Origin: Streptomyces sp. SM10
GTDB taxonomy: Bacteria > Actinomycetota > Actinomycetes > Streptomycetales > Streptomycetaceae
DNA length: 64,000 nucleotides
Reading direction: 5' to 3'
Assembly (NCBI RefSeq): GCF_002910915.1
Contig: NZ_NEUF01000028.1
Coordinates: 1-64,000, forward strand
This document shows positions 37,807-47,261 of the stretch, one piece after another; position 1 is the stretch's first letter, and every line of letters starts with the position of its first letter. The notes under the pieces were generated by a model. It had not been told where the DNA came from. It was given only the letters and a program-made list of their open reading frames with translations, and searched no databases. Made by a program: the position numbers and the translations under genes.

Positions 37807-38826
37807 ATGAGCGCTCGACCGAACACAGAAGCTGCTGCGCAGCAGGCTGAGAACACCGCCCCCCACCGGGCCGGCTTCGCCTGCTTCGTGGGCCGACCCA
37901 ACGCGGGCAAGTCCACCCTCACGAACGCTCTGGTCGGTCAGAAGGTGGCGATCACCTCCAACCGCCCCCAGACCACCCGGCACACGGTGAGGGGCATCGT
38001 GCACCGCGACGACGCCCAGCTGATCCTGGTGGACACGCCCGGCCTCCACAAGCCGCGCACCCTGCTCGGGGAGCGGCTGAACGACGTCGTACGGACCACC
38101 TGGGCCGAGGTCGACGTCATCGGCTTCTGCCTGCCCGCCGACCAGAAGCTCGGCCCCGGCGACAAGTACATCGTCAAGGAACTCGCCGGGATCAAGAAGA
38201 CCCCGAAGATCGCCATCATCACCAAGACCGACCTGGTCGAGTCCAAGGCGCTCGCGGAGCAGCTGCTGGCCGTCTCGGCCTTGGCGGACGAGCTCGGCTT
38301 CGAGTGGGCGGAGATCATCCCCGTCTCGGCCGTGAAGGAGGAGCAGGGGGCGGGACGTAGTCCCTCAGGCAAGGGTGGTGGTGGGCGAGGGGCAGGCCAG
38401 GTCGGCCTGCTCGCCGACCTCATCGCCCCGCTCCTGCCCGAGAGCCCCCCGCTCTACCCGGAGGGCGACCTCACCGACGAGCCCGAGATGGTGATGGTCG
38501 CCGAGCTCATCCGTGAGGCCGCGCTGGAAGGCGTGCGGGACGAGCTGCCGCACTCCATCGCGGTCGTCGTCGAGGAGATGCTGCCGCGCGAGGACCGTCC
38601 GGCGGACAAGCCGCTGCTGGACATCCACGCGAACGTCTACATCGAGCGGCCCAGCCAGAAGGGCATCATCATCGGCCCGAAGGGCCAGCGGCTCAAGGAC
38701 GTCGGCACGAAGTCGCGCAAGCACATCGAGGCGCTGCTGGGCACGCCGGTCTTCCTGGACCTGCACGTGAAGGTCGCCAAGGACTGGCAGCGCGACCCGA
38801 AGCAGCTGCGCAAGCTCGGGTTCTGA
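37807..38826 (+). CDS. era: GTPase Era with an extra Gly-rich insert
   Basis: Era is an essential GTPase that checks 16S rRNA 3'-end maturation. The 339-residue protein has G1 GRPNAGKS at residues 29-36, DTPGLHKP (G3), TKTDLV (G4) and SAVK (G5), then a C-terminal KH domain (SQKGIIIGPKGQRLKDVG). ATG 37807 begins a short Ala/Gln-rich extension typical of Streptomyces. Between SAVKEE and VGLLADLIAPLL there is an insert at about residues 180-198 (GAGRSPSGKGGGGRGAGQ) not expected in the family. Its codons (CGT, AGT, TCA, GGT, CGA, GCA) are unlike the rest of the gene. Confidence 0.95.
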   Translation: MSARPNTEAAAQQAENTAPHRAGFACFVGRPNAGKSTLTNALVGQKVAITSNRPQTTRHTVRGIVHRDDAQLILVDTPGLHKPRTLLGERLNDVVRTTWAEVDVIGFCLPADQKLGPGDKYIVKELAGIKKTPKIAIITKTDLVESKALAEQLLAVSALADELGFEWAEIIPVSAVKEEQGAGRSPSGKGGGGRGAGQVGLLADLIAPLLPESPPLYPEGDLTDEPEMVMVAELIREAALEGVRDELPHSIAVVVEEMLPREDRPADKPLLDIHANVYIERPSQKGIIIGPKGQRLKDVGTKSRKHIEALLGTPVFLDLHVKVAKDWQRDPKQLRKLGF

Positions 38827-38880
38827 GTGCGGCGTGCGGGTGTGGTCCCGGAGCAGCCGCGCAAGCGGGGGCTCTGAGCG
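38801..38880. repeat. imperfect duplication of the era 3' end
   Basis: The last codons of era with the stop (38801-38829) recur at 38852-38880 with 24 of 29 bases identical, including a second in-phase-looking CTCTGA stop. The copies start 51 bp apart. It looks like a small local duplication or a fossil second C-terminus. Confidence 0.55.
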
Positions 38881-38881
38881 G

Positions 38882-38923
38882 GTCCCGGGCCCGGCCGCCC
38901 CTTCGGACGGCCGGGCCCGGGAC
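38882..38923. terminator. bidirectional terminator between era and emfourin gene
   Basis: Perfect 16-bp inverted repeat GTCCCGGGCCCGGCCG (38882-38897) / CGGCCGGGCCCGGGAC (38908-38923) with a ten-base loop, between convergent genes. Its last base falls on the stop codon of the minus-strand gene. Confidence 0.85.
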
Positions 38924-39189
38924 TACGCGCCCTCTTTCAGCACCCCGGAGATCAGCGTTCGCTGCGCCTCGGTCAGCCGGGGGTCCGCGCAGTCGACCGT
39001 CCGGTCGCCGACCGTGATCCTGTAGCGGAAACCGTCCGGCACCCCCGCGGGCGGGCCGCCCCGGCCGGCGGCGAGCACCGTCTCGGCCAGGGCCTCCCAC
39101 TCCGCGGCGTCGGGCCGTCCCGAGGTCTCGACCTCGCCGTGGCGTGCGATGCCGGCGAACCCGCCGGTCCGGCTCACCTGAATGCGCAT
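38923..39189 (-). CDS. emfourin-type inhibitor of M4 metallopeptidase
   Basis: An 88-residue protein that begins MRIQVSRTGGFAGIARHGEV, the hallmark of emfourin (protealysin inhibitor), followed by GFRYRITVGDRTVDCADPRLT. Emfourins are slow tight-binding inhibitors encoded beside protealysin-like M4 peptidases. Here the M4 peptidase gene is immediately upstream, 54 bp away on the same strand, which makes the pairing convincing. No signal peptide is seen, so it acts in the cytoplasm. The ATG at 39189 is the only sensible start. Confidence 0.85.
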   Translation of the reverse strand: MRIQVSRTGGFAGIARHGEVETSGRPDAAEWEALAETVLAAGRGGPPAGVPDGFRYRITVGDRTVDCADPRLTEAQRTLISGVLKEGA

Positions 39190-39243
39190 GTGTGCTGGCT
39201 CCTGCCTGACCCCGCCCGGACGGTCCCGCGTGGTTCTACCCGT

Positions 39244-40320
39244 TCAGCGGGTCGGCACGCCCACCTCCGACCATGCCTTCAGCACCGCCTCGGCCTCGTC
39301 TCCCTCCCCGAACCTGTGCTGCGCGGCCGCGACGGTGAGCCTGGCGAAGTCCGTGAACGACGCGTCCTGGGCCAGCTCGCCCCCCGTCAGCACGTCGAAC
39401 CAGATCCGGCCGGCCCGCTCCCAGGCGTTTCCGCCGAGGGCGGTGGCCAGCAGGTAGAAGGCACGGTTGGGGATGCCGGAGTTGATGTGGACCCCGCCGT
39501 TGTCCTCGTCCGTCTCGACGTAGTCGTCCATCGACGCGGGCTGCGGGTCCTTGCCGAGCACGTCGTCGTCGTACGCCGTGCCCGGCGCCTTCATCGACCG
39601 CAGGGCGACACCGCTGACCCGGGGGGCGAGCAGCCCCGCGCCGATCAGCCAGTCGCCCTGGTCCGCGCTCTGGCCCAGCGAGTACTGCTTGACCAGGGAG
39701 CCGAAGACGTCCGACACGGACTCGTTGAGCGCGCCGGACTGGCCCTCGTACGCCAGGTTGGCGGTGTACTGGGTGAGCCCGTGCGCCAGTTCGTGGGCGA
39801 TGACGTCGATCGCCACGGTGAAGTCGAGGAAGATCTCCCCGTCGCCGTCCCCGAAGACCATCTGCTCGCCGTCGAAGAACGCGTTGTTGTACTTCTCGTC
39901 GTAGTGCACGGAGCCGATGAGCGGCAGCCCCTTGCCGTCGATCGAGCTCCGGCCGTACTCCGTGAGCAGCAGGTCGAAGGTGGCGCCGAGCCCGGCGTAC
40001 GCGCGGTTGACGCTGGCGTCCTGGGTGGCTTCGTCGCCCTCGTCGCGGACCTTGACGCCCGGCAGGTCCGTGCCGTGACGGCAGTCGTACAGGGTGCGGT
40101 GGGGCTTGCTGGGAACCGGGGCGGAGGTGCCGGCGGCCTGGGGGGTCCAGGCCAGCGCGGTCACCCGCCGGTGGTGGCGCCGGGCCCCGTCGGCCTCCAG
40201 GGTCCGCCGTGCGGGATCGGCCAGGGCCGGGTCGTCGGCCTGGGACAGCTTGTCGAGGACGTGGGGCGGCACGATGGTGCAGAAGACGGGCTGGAGCCCG
40301 TGGTTCGGTCGAGGCTGCAT
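39244..40320 (-). CDS. M4 family (protealysin-like) metallopeptidase
   Basis: A thermolysin-fold zinc endopeptidase of 358 residues with no signal peptide. A short protealysin-type propeptide (QPVFCTIVPPHVLDKLSQ, about residues 10-27) precedes the catalytic region. Zinc ligands His176 and His180 with Glu177 form HELAH, Glu200 is in GALNESVSD, and catalytic His278 is in GGVHINSGIPNRAF. Length and propeptide place it in the intracellular protealysin branch, not the large secreted thermolysins. Its inhibitor gene follows. The promoter region is shared, divergently, with leuA and contains two palindromes. Confidence 0.93.
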   Translation of the reverse strand: MQPRPNHGLQPVFCTIVPPHVLDKLSQADDPALADPARRTLEADGARRHHRRVTALAWTPQAAGTSAPVPSKPHRTLYDCRHGTDLPGVKVRDEGDEATQDASVNRAYAGLGATFDLLLTEYGRSSIDGKGLPLIGSVHYDEKYNNAFFDGEQMVFGDGDGEIFLDFTVAIDVIAHELAHGLTQYTANLAYEGQSGALNESVSDVFGSLVKQYSLGQSADQGDWLIGAGLLAPRVSGVALRSMKAPGTAYDDDVLGKDPQPASMDDYVETDEDNGGVHINSGIPNRAFYLLATALGGNAWERAGRIWFDVLTGGELAQDASFTDFARLTVAAAQHRFGEGDEAEAVLKAWSEVGVPTR

Positions 40321-40384
40321 GCAAATGACTGTGGCACTCCGTCACCGCCATGTCACTGGTTGCGATCGTGATTGACGAAATGGA

Positions 40385-40396
40385 GTGATGTATCAC
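40385..40396. promoter_or_regulatory. small palindrome upstream of M4 peptidase
   Basis: GTGATGTATCAC: 5-bp arms GTGAT/ATCAC around a GT centre, 65 bp upstream of the peptidase start. Possible operator; protein unknown. Confidence 0.3.
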
Positions 40397-40429
40397 CGTT
40401 CTGTCTCCACATCGCTCCGATCCCGCATA

Positions 40430-40451
40430 CTGATACGGACCGACGTATCAG
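40430..40451. promoter_or_regulatory. 8-bp inverted repeat operator between M4 peptidase and leuA
   Basis: CTGATACG (40430-40437) - GACCGA - CGTATCAG (40444-40451), perfect arms with a six-base spacer, 28 bp before the leuA leader peptide. Size and symmetry suit a TetR- or GntR-type dimer. Because the region is divergent it could serve either gene. Confidence 0.5.
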
Positions 40452-40478
40452 GCGTCCCTCGGTTAGTGTTGCCGCATC

Positions 40479-42397
<1,919 letters not shown>

Positions 42398-42458
42398 CGC
42401 CACCGCGCGGCATTCCGGACAAACAACGGATACGCCGCTGAACTGCTCGGCCCGAGAG

Positions 42459-42487
42459 CCCCGTTCACCCGCCGAGGGTGGACGGGG
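42459..42487 (+). terminator. leuA terminator
   Basis: CCCCGTTCACCC (42459-42470) / GGGTGGACGGGG (42476-42487), one T-G wobble in twelve pairs, five-base loop, about 60 bp after leuA. Confidence 0.7.
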
Positions 42488-42563
42488 TTCGGCCATCTCC
42501 CGGTGATTTGACCTACGGGATACTGACGCCGCCTCACGCATGTGGCTAACATCACGTCCAACG

Positions 42564-42577
42564 CGGCAATGTTGCCG
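42564..42577. promoter_or_regulatory. palindrome before TerB-like gene
   Basis: CGGCAA-TG-TTGCCG at 42564-42577, flanked by AACG and CGTT, 22 bp before the GTG start and just before its GGAGG. It could be an operator or a 5' mRNA hairpin. Confidence 0.4.
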
Positions 42578-42599
42578 TGGCGTTACGGAGGTGTGCGAC

Positions 42600-43301
42600 G
42601 TGCGGACAGCCAAAGGACAACGCGCCCTGAGACTGCGCATCTACGGCATCCGTACCGTCTGGGACACCGTCGGTGACGGCGAGTTCTTCTGCCCGTGCTG
42701 CGGAGGCGACCGCAACTACCGGCGCCTCACCGGCCGGCACCGCCTCACCGTCCTCGGCCTGCCCCTGCTGGCCCGCGGCAGCGCGGGGCCCGTCGTCGCC
42801 TGTGCGGCCTGCGGGACGCACTTCGCGCCCGACACCCTCGACCACCCCACCACCACGCGGTTCTCCGCCATGCTGCGGGAAGCCGTCCACACGGTCACGC
42901 TGGCCGTGCTCGCCGCGGGCGGTACCACCTCCCGCACGGTCCTGGAGACCGCGGCGGCCACCGTCCGCGACGCCGGCCTCGACGACTGCTCCCAGGAGCA
43001 GCTCTTCACCATCGTCGAGGTGCTCGCCGCGGAGACCGGGCACGGTGACGGCACCGATCCCGCGGCCGAGGCCTGCGGGCCCGCCCTCGCCATCGAGCTC
43101 CACGAGGTCCTGGAGCCGCTCGCACCGCACCTGGCCGTGCCCGGGCGCGAGGCGATCCTGCTGCGGGGTGCCAGGATCGCGCTCGCCGACGGCCCCTACA
43201 CCCAGGCGGAGCGTCACGTGCTGACCACGGTGGGCAGCGCGCTCCAGCTCTGCTCCGCCGACACGGCGAAGCTGCTGGAGGCGGCGCGTACGCCGTCGTA
43301 G
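42600..43301 (+). CDS. TerB-family protein with N-terminal zinc ribbon
   Basis: A 233-residue protein. The N-terminal part carries two Cys pairs, FFCPCCGGDR and VVACAACGTHF, spaced as in a treble-clef or zinc-ribbon domain. The rest is helical with the acidic TerB-like pattern (IVEVLAAETGHGDG; LLRGARIALADGPYTQAERHVL). TerB domains are associated with tellurite resistance and membrane stress, but no ter genes are nearby, so a general metal-sensing or stress role is all I can say. GTG 42600 has GGAGG eight bases upstream. recO begins about 100 bp downstream. Confidence 0.8.
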   Translation: MRTAKGQRALRLRIYGIRTVWDTVGDGEFFCPCCGGDRNYRRLTGRHRLTVLGLPLLARGSAGPVVACAACGTHFAPDTLDHPTTTRFSAMLREAVHTVTLAVLAAGGTTSRTVLETAAATVRDAGLDDCSQEQLFTIVEVLAAETGHGDGTDPAAEACGPALAIELHEVLEPLAPHLAVPGREAILLRGARIALADGPYTQAERHVLTTVGSALQLCSADTAKLLEAARTPS

Positions 43302-43403
43302 ACCTCGGCCGGGCCTCCGGGACTCCCGTGCCCGCGTCCCGGGCCCCCTGCCGGTCCTGGAGCCCCTTCCCGGGCAGGCGCCCCGGTGGGCGACAATGGG
43401 GCC

Positions 43404-44150
43404 ATGAGCTTGTTCCGGGACGACGGCGTCGTGCTGCGTACGCAGAAGCTGGGCGAGGCCGACCGGATCATCACGATCCTGACCCGCGGCCACGGGCGGG
43501 TGCGTGCCGTGGCGCGCGGGGTGCGCCGCACCAAGTCCAAATTCGGGGCGCGGCTCGAACCCTTCTCCCACGTGGACGTGCAGTTCTTCGCGCGCGGCAG
43601 CGAGCTCGTCGGCCGCGGTCTGCCGCTGTGCACCCAGAGCGAGACGATCGCCCCGTACGGCGGCGGGATCGTCTCCGACTACGCCCGCTACACCGCGGGC
43701 ACCGCGATGCTGGAGACCGCCGAGCGGTTCACCGACCACGAGGGCGAGCCCGCCGTCCAGCAGTACCTGCTGCTCGTCGGCGGTCTGCGCACCCTCGCCC
43801 GCGGCGAGCACGCGCCGAACCTCATCCTGGACGCGTTCCTGCTGCGCTCCCTCGCCGTCAACGGCTACGCCCCCAGCTTCGACGACTGCGCCAAGTGCGG
43901 AATGCCCGGACCGAACCGGTTCTTCTCCGTCGCGGGGGGCGGGGTCATATGCGGCGACTGCCGGGTGCCCGGCAGCGTCGTACCCTCGGCGGAGGCCGTC
44001 GAACTGCTGAGCGCCCTGCTCACCGGCGACTGGGAGACGGCGGACGCGTCCGAGGCGCGCCATGTCAGGGAGGGGAGCGGACTCGTGTCCGCCTATCTGC
44101 ACTGGCATCTGGAGCGCGGCCTGCGCTCGCTGCGGTACGTAGAGAAGTGA
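43404..44150 (+). CDS. recO: DNA repair protein RecO
   Basis: RecO anneals ssDNA and loads RecA with RecR in recombinational repair. The 248-residue protein has the N-terminal OB-fold ([25 protein letters not shown]), [17 protein letters not shown], and a C-terminal zinc-finger remnant with CAKCG and CGDC pairs near residues 165-195. The ATG at 43404 is preferred over 43386 because the family starts MSLFRDDG. uppS begins 22 bp downstream, so recO-uppS is one unit. Confidence 0.95.
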   Translation: MSLFRDDGVVLRTQKLGEADRIITILTRGHGRVRAVARGVRRTKSKFGARLEPFSHVDVQFFARGSELVGRGLPLCTQSETIAPYGGGIVSDYARYTAGTAMLETAERFTDHEGEPAVQQYLLLVGGLRTLARGEHAPNLILDAFLLRSLAVNGYAPSFDDCAKCGMPGPNRFFSVAGGGVICGDCRVPGSVVPSAEAVELLSALLTGDWETADASEARHVREGSGLVSAYLHWHLERGLRSLRYVEK

Positions 44151-44172
44151 CAGAGGGAGACGAGAGAAGCCC

Positions 44173-44985
44173 ATGGCAGTACGCGGGATGCTCGGCGGCC
44201 GTAACCGGCGTGAGTACAAGACCCCCGAGCCGCACCCCTCCGGCGCCACCCCGCCGAAGATCCCCGGCGAGCTCGTGCCCAAGCACGTCGCCGTCGTGAT
44301 GGACGGGAACGGCCGCTGGGCCAAGGAGCGGGGTCTTCCGCGCACCGAGGGCCACAAGGTCGGCGAGGGCGTCGTCATGGACGTCCTCAAGGGCTGCATC
44401 GAGATGGGCGTCAAGAACCTCTCGCTGTACGCGTTCTCCACGGAGAACTGGAAGCGTTCGCCGGACGAGGTGAAGTTCCTCATGAACTTCAACCGCGACG
44501 TCATCCGGCGCCGCCGCGACGAGATGGACGAGCTCGGCATCCGGATCCGCTGGGTCGGCCGCATGCCCAAGCTGTGGAAGTCGGTCGTCCAGGAGCTCCA
44601 GGTCGCGCAGGAGCAGACGAAGGACAACGACAAGCTGACGCTGTACTTCTGCGTCAACTACGGCGGCCGGGCCGAGATCGCGGACGCGGCGCAGCGCATC
44701 GCCGAGGACGTGGCCGCCGGGAAGCTCGACCCCTCGAAGGTCAACGAGAAGACGTTCGCGAAGTACACCTACTACCCGGACATGCCGGACGTGGACCTGT
44801 TCGTGCGCCCCAGTGGCGAGCAGCGCACGTCCAACTACCTGATCTGGCAGAGCGCGTACGCCGAGATGGTCTTCCAGGACGTCCTGTGGCCGGACTTCGA
44901 CCGTCGCGACCTGTGGAACGCCTGCCTGGAGTTCGCCCGGCGCGACCGGCGCTTCGGTGGCGCCGAGGAGATCACGAAGGGCTGA
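44173..44985 (+). CDS. uppS: isoprenyl transferase (undecaprenyl diphosphate synthase-like)
   Basis: Cis-prenyltransferase making the long-chain polyprenyl diphosphate carrier for cell-wall precursors. The 270-residue product has the signature [20 protein letters not shown] with catalytic Asp, [15 protein letters not shown], and the late [25 protein letters not shown] substrate motif. The N-terminal extension of about 35 residues is usual for the actinobacterial enzyme. A 16-bp stem terminator shared with zur follows. Confidence 0.95.
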   Translation: MAVRGMLGGRNRREYKTPEPHPSGATPPKIPGELVPKHVAVVMDGNGRWAKERGLPRTEGHKVGEGVVMDVLKGCIEMGVKNLSLYAFSTENWKRSPDEVKFLMNFNRDVIRRRRDEMDELGIRIRWVGRMPKLWKSVVQELQVAQEQTKDNDKLTLYFCVNYGGRAEIADAAQRIAEDVAAGKLDPSKVNEKTFAKYTYYPDMPDVDLFVRPSGEQRTSNYLIWQSAYAEMVFQDVLWPDFDRRDLWNACLEFARRDRRFGGAEEITKG

Positions 44986-44991
44986 CACCGC

Positions 44992-45025
44992 GTGGAGGGG
45001 GCCCCGGTGCCGGGGCCCCCTCCAC
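44992..45025. terminator. bidirectional terminator between uppS and zur
   Basis: Perfect 16-bp inverted repeat GTGGAGGGGGCCCCGG (44992-45007) / CCGGGGCCCCCTCCAC (45010-45025), separated by two bases, between convergent genes. Confidence 0.85.
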
Positions 45026-45049
45026 GGGCCGGTCGTCGTGCGGCAGGGG

Positions 45050-45484
45050 TCAGCCCTCGGGGTTCGCGCAGTCCGCGCAGGTCCCGAAGATCTCCACCGT
45101 GTGGGCCACGTTCACGTAGCCGTGCTGCGAGGCGATGGTCTCGGCCCACTGCTCCACGGCGGGACCCTCGACCTCGACGGCCTTGCCGCAGACGCGGCAG
45201 ACCAGGTGGTGATGGTGGTCACCGGTCGAGCACCGCCGGTAGACGGCCTCGCCTTCGGTCGTGCGCAGGACGTCGACCTCGCCGGCGTCGGCGAGGGACT
45301 GGAGCGTGCGGTAGACCGTGGTCAGTCCGACCGAGTCGCCCCGGTGCTTGAGCACGTCGTGCAGGTCCTGGGCGCTGCGGAACTCGTCGACCTCGTCGAG
45401 CGCCGCCGCGACCGCCGCCCGCTGCCGGGTGGACCGGCCGCGTACCGGAGCCGCGTTCGTGCCACTGATCGGCGCCGTCGCCAC
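45050..45484 (-). CDS. zur: Fur-family zinc uptake regulator Zur
   Basis: Zinc-responsive repressor of the Fur family, 144 residues. The wing-helix domain is visible (RQRAAVAAALDEVDEFRSAQDLHDVLKHR; GLTTVYRTLQSLADAGEVD), as are regulatory metal sites (GDHHHHLVCRVCGK; GTCADC). The structural zinc uses those Cys pairs. I chose GTG 45484 because GAGGAGG lies five bases upstream; the frame stays open to 45553 without a better site. It is followed, on the promoter side, by znuB, znuC and znuA on the same strand, so it probably controls the system by the Zur-box-like sites at 48226-48262. Confidence 0.92.
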   Translation of the reverse strand: MATAPISGTNAAPVRGRSTRQRAAVAAALDEVDEFRSAQDLHDVLKHRGDSVGLTTVYRTLQSLADAGEVDVLRTTEGEAVYRRCSTGDHHHHLVCRVCGKAVEVEGPAVEQWAETIASQHGYVNVAHTVEIFGTCADCANPEG

Positions 45485-45549
45485 AGCTGCCTCCTCGTGT
45501 CGCCCGTACGTATGTCGGGCCATTGTGCCAGTCCGTCCCGGGGGCACGG

Positions 45550-46446
45550 TCACACGCGCACGTCGTCCGGGGCCGGGCGGGCCCCTGGTACCTCAAGGGT
45601 GCACCGGTCGGCCCCGCTTCCGGCGTTCCGGGCGCGCCTGCGGGCCAGCGGCGCGGCGAGCGCCGTCAGCAGGACGAATGCGGCGATGGCCAGCAGGACG
45701 ATCGTCGCTCCGGGCGGCACGTCCTGGTAGTACGAGGTCACGGTCCCGGCCAGGGTGACGGCCGTGCCGATGGCGACGGCCAGCACGAAGGTCACCTTGA
45801 AGGACTTGGCGATCTGCTGCGCGGCGGCGACCGGCACCACCATCAGCGCGCTGACCAGCAGCAGGCCGACGACCCGCATCGCCACGGTGACGGTGACCGC
45901 GGCCGTCACCGCGACCAGCAGGTTGATCGCGCGCACCGGCAGTCCGGTGACCCGGGCGAACTCCTCGTCCTGGCTGACCGCGAACAGCTGTCGGCGCAGC
46001 CCCACGGTGACCAGCACGACGAAGGCGGCGAGCAGCACGATCGCCGTGATGTCCTCTTCGGAGACCGTCGACAGCGATCCGAAGAGGTACGACGTCAGAT
46101 TGGCGTTGGATCCGGTGTCCGAGAGGTTGATCAGCATCACCCCGCCCGCCATGCCGCCGTAGAACAGCATGGCCAGGGCGATGTCGCCCCGGGTGCGGCC
46201 GTACCAGCGGATCAGCTCCATCACGACGGAACCGGCCACGGCGACGAGCGTCGCCATCCAGACGGGGCTGGTGGAGAGCAGGAAGCCGAGACCGACGCCG
46301 GTCATCGCGACGTGGCCGATGCCGTCGCCCATCAGGGCCTGGCGCCGCTGGACGAGGTAGATGCCGATGGCGGGTGCGGTGATGCCGACCAGGACGGCCG
46401 CGATCAGGGCCCGCTGCATGAAGGGGGGGTTCAGGAATTCCAGCAT
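45550..46446 (-). CDS. znuB: zinc ABC transporter permease
   Basis: Membrane component of a cluster-9 metal ABC importer. The 298-residue protein has about 8 hydrophobic helices (ALIAAVLVGITAPAIGIYLV; VAMRVVGLLLVSALMVVPVAAA) and the QRRQALMGDGIGHVAMTGV cytoplasmic loop that contacts the ATPase. The C-terminus is basic. It lies 2 bp downstream of znuC and is third in the znuA-znuC-znuB operon. zur follows 65 bp later. Confidence 0.93.
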   Translation of the reverse strand: MLEFLNPPFMQRALIAAVLVGITAPAIGIYLVQRRQALMGDGIGHVAMTGVGLGFLLSTSPVWMATLVAVAGSVVMELIRWYGRTRGDIALAMLFYGGMAGGVMLINLSDTGSNANLTSYLFGSLSTVSEEDITAIVLLAAFVVLVTVGLRRQLFAVSQDEEFARVTGLPVRAINLLVAVTAAVTVTVAMRVVGLLLVSALMVVPVAAAQQIAKSFKVTFVLAVAIGTAVTLAGTVTSYYQDVPPGATIVLLAIAAFVLLTALAAPLARRRARNAGSGADRCTLEVPGARPAPDDVRV

Positions 46447-46448
46447 GA

Positions 46449-47261
46449 TCAGCTCAGCAGTCCCGTCCGGACGGGCTCGGAGGCCGCGTGGGGGTGTACG
46501 TGGTCGTGGCCGGGCAGGGCGTGCTGGCCCACGGCCTCGGGGGGCGGTCCGTCGTGCATGACGCAGCCGTCGCGCAGCACGACGGCCCGGTCGATCAGCG
46601 GTTCCAGGGCGCCGAGCTCATGGAGGACGAGCAGTACCGTCGCGCCGCCGGCGACCTGTTCGCGCAGTGTCGTGGCGAGGATCTCCTGGCTGGCCAGGTC
46701 GACCCCGGCCATCGGCTCGTCCATGATCAGCAGTTCGGGCTCGGAGGCCAGCGCGCGGGCGATCAGGACCCGCTGGTGCTGGCCGCCGGAGAGGGCGTCC
46801 ACGGAGTCACCGGCACGGTCCGCCAGGCCCACGAGTTCGATGGCCCGGTCCACTGCTGCCCGGTCCGCCCGGCCGGGCAGCCTCAGCTTCGTGACCGACA
46901 GCCGCCCGGAGGCGACGACCTCGCGGATCGTGGCGGGGACCCCGCCCGCCGCCGTGGTGCGCTGCGGTACGTACCCGACGCGGGCCCACCGGCGGAAGCG
47001 GCGCAGCGGAGTGCCGAAGAGCTCGACCGTGCCGCCGGTGAGCGGCACCTGGCCGATGACGGAGCGCACGGCGGTGGACTTGCCCGAGCCGTTGGCTCCG
47101 AGCAGCGCCACGACCTCGCCGCGGTGGACGGTGAGGTCGACGCCGCGCAGCACGGGGCGCGAGCCGAGCGTCGCCGTGGCTCCGCGCATGCTGATCACGG
47201 GTTCTGGCGTACGGGGATCGGGCACGGTCGCCTCCGGTGCTGCGGCTGGTTCGGGGGTCAC
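46449..47261 (-). CDS. znuC: zinc ABC transporter ATP-binding protein
   Basis: ATPase of the zinc importer. The 270-residue protein has Walker A GANGSGKST, Q-loop VGYVPQR, signature LSGGQHQRVLIARAL and Walker B LLIMDEPMAGVD with VLHE. It starts at GTG 47261, overlapping the znuA stop by four bases. An N-terminal Pro/Ala/Glu-rich leader of about 20 residues is unusual. The C-terminus ends in a His-rich segment (HALPGHDHVHPHA) that may hold zinc near the ATPase. znuB follows 2 bp later. Confidence 0.94.
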   Translation of the reverse strand: MTPEPAAAPEATVPDPRTPEPVISMRGATATLGSRPVLRGVDLTVHRGEVVALLGANGSGKSTAVRSVIGQVPLTGGTVELFGTPLRRFRRWARVGYVPQRTTAAGGVPATIREVVASGRLSVTKLRLPGRADRAAVDRAIELVGLADRAGDSVDALSGGQHQRVLIARALASEPELLIMDEPMAGVDLASQEILATTLREQVAGGATVLLVLHELGALEPLIDRAVVLRDGCVMHDGPPPEAVGQHALPGHDHVHPHAASEPVRTGLLS

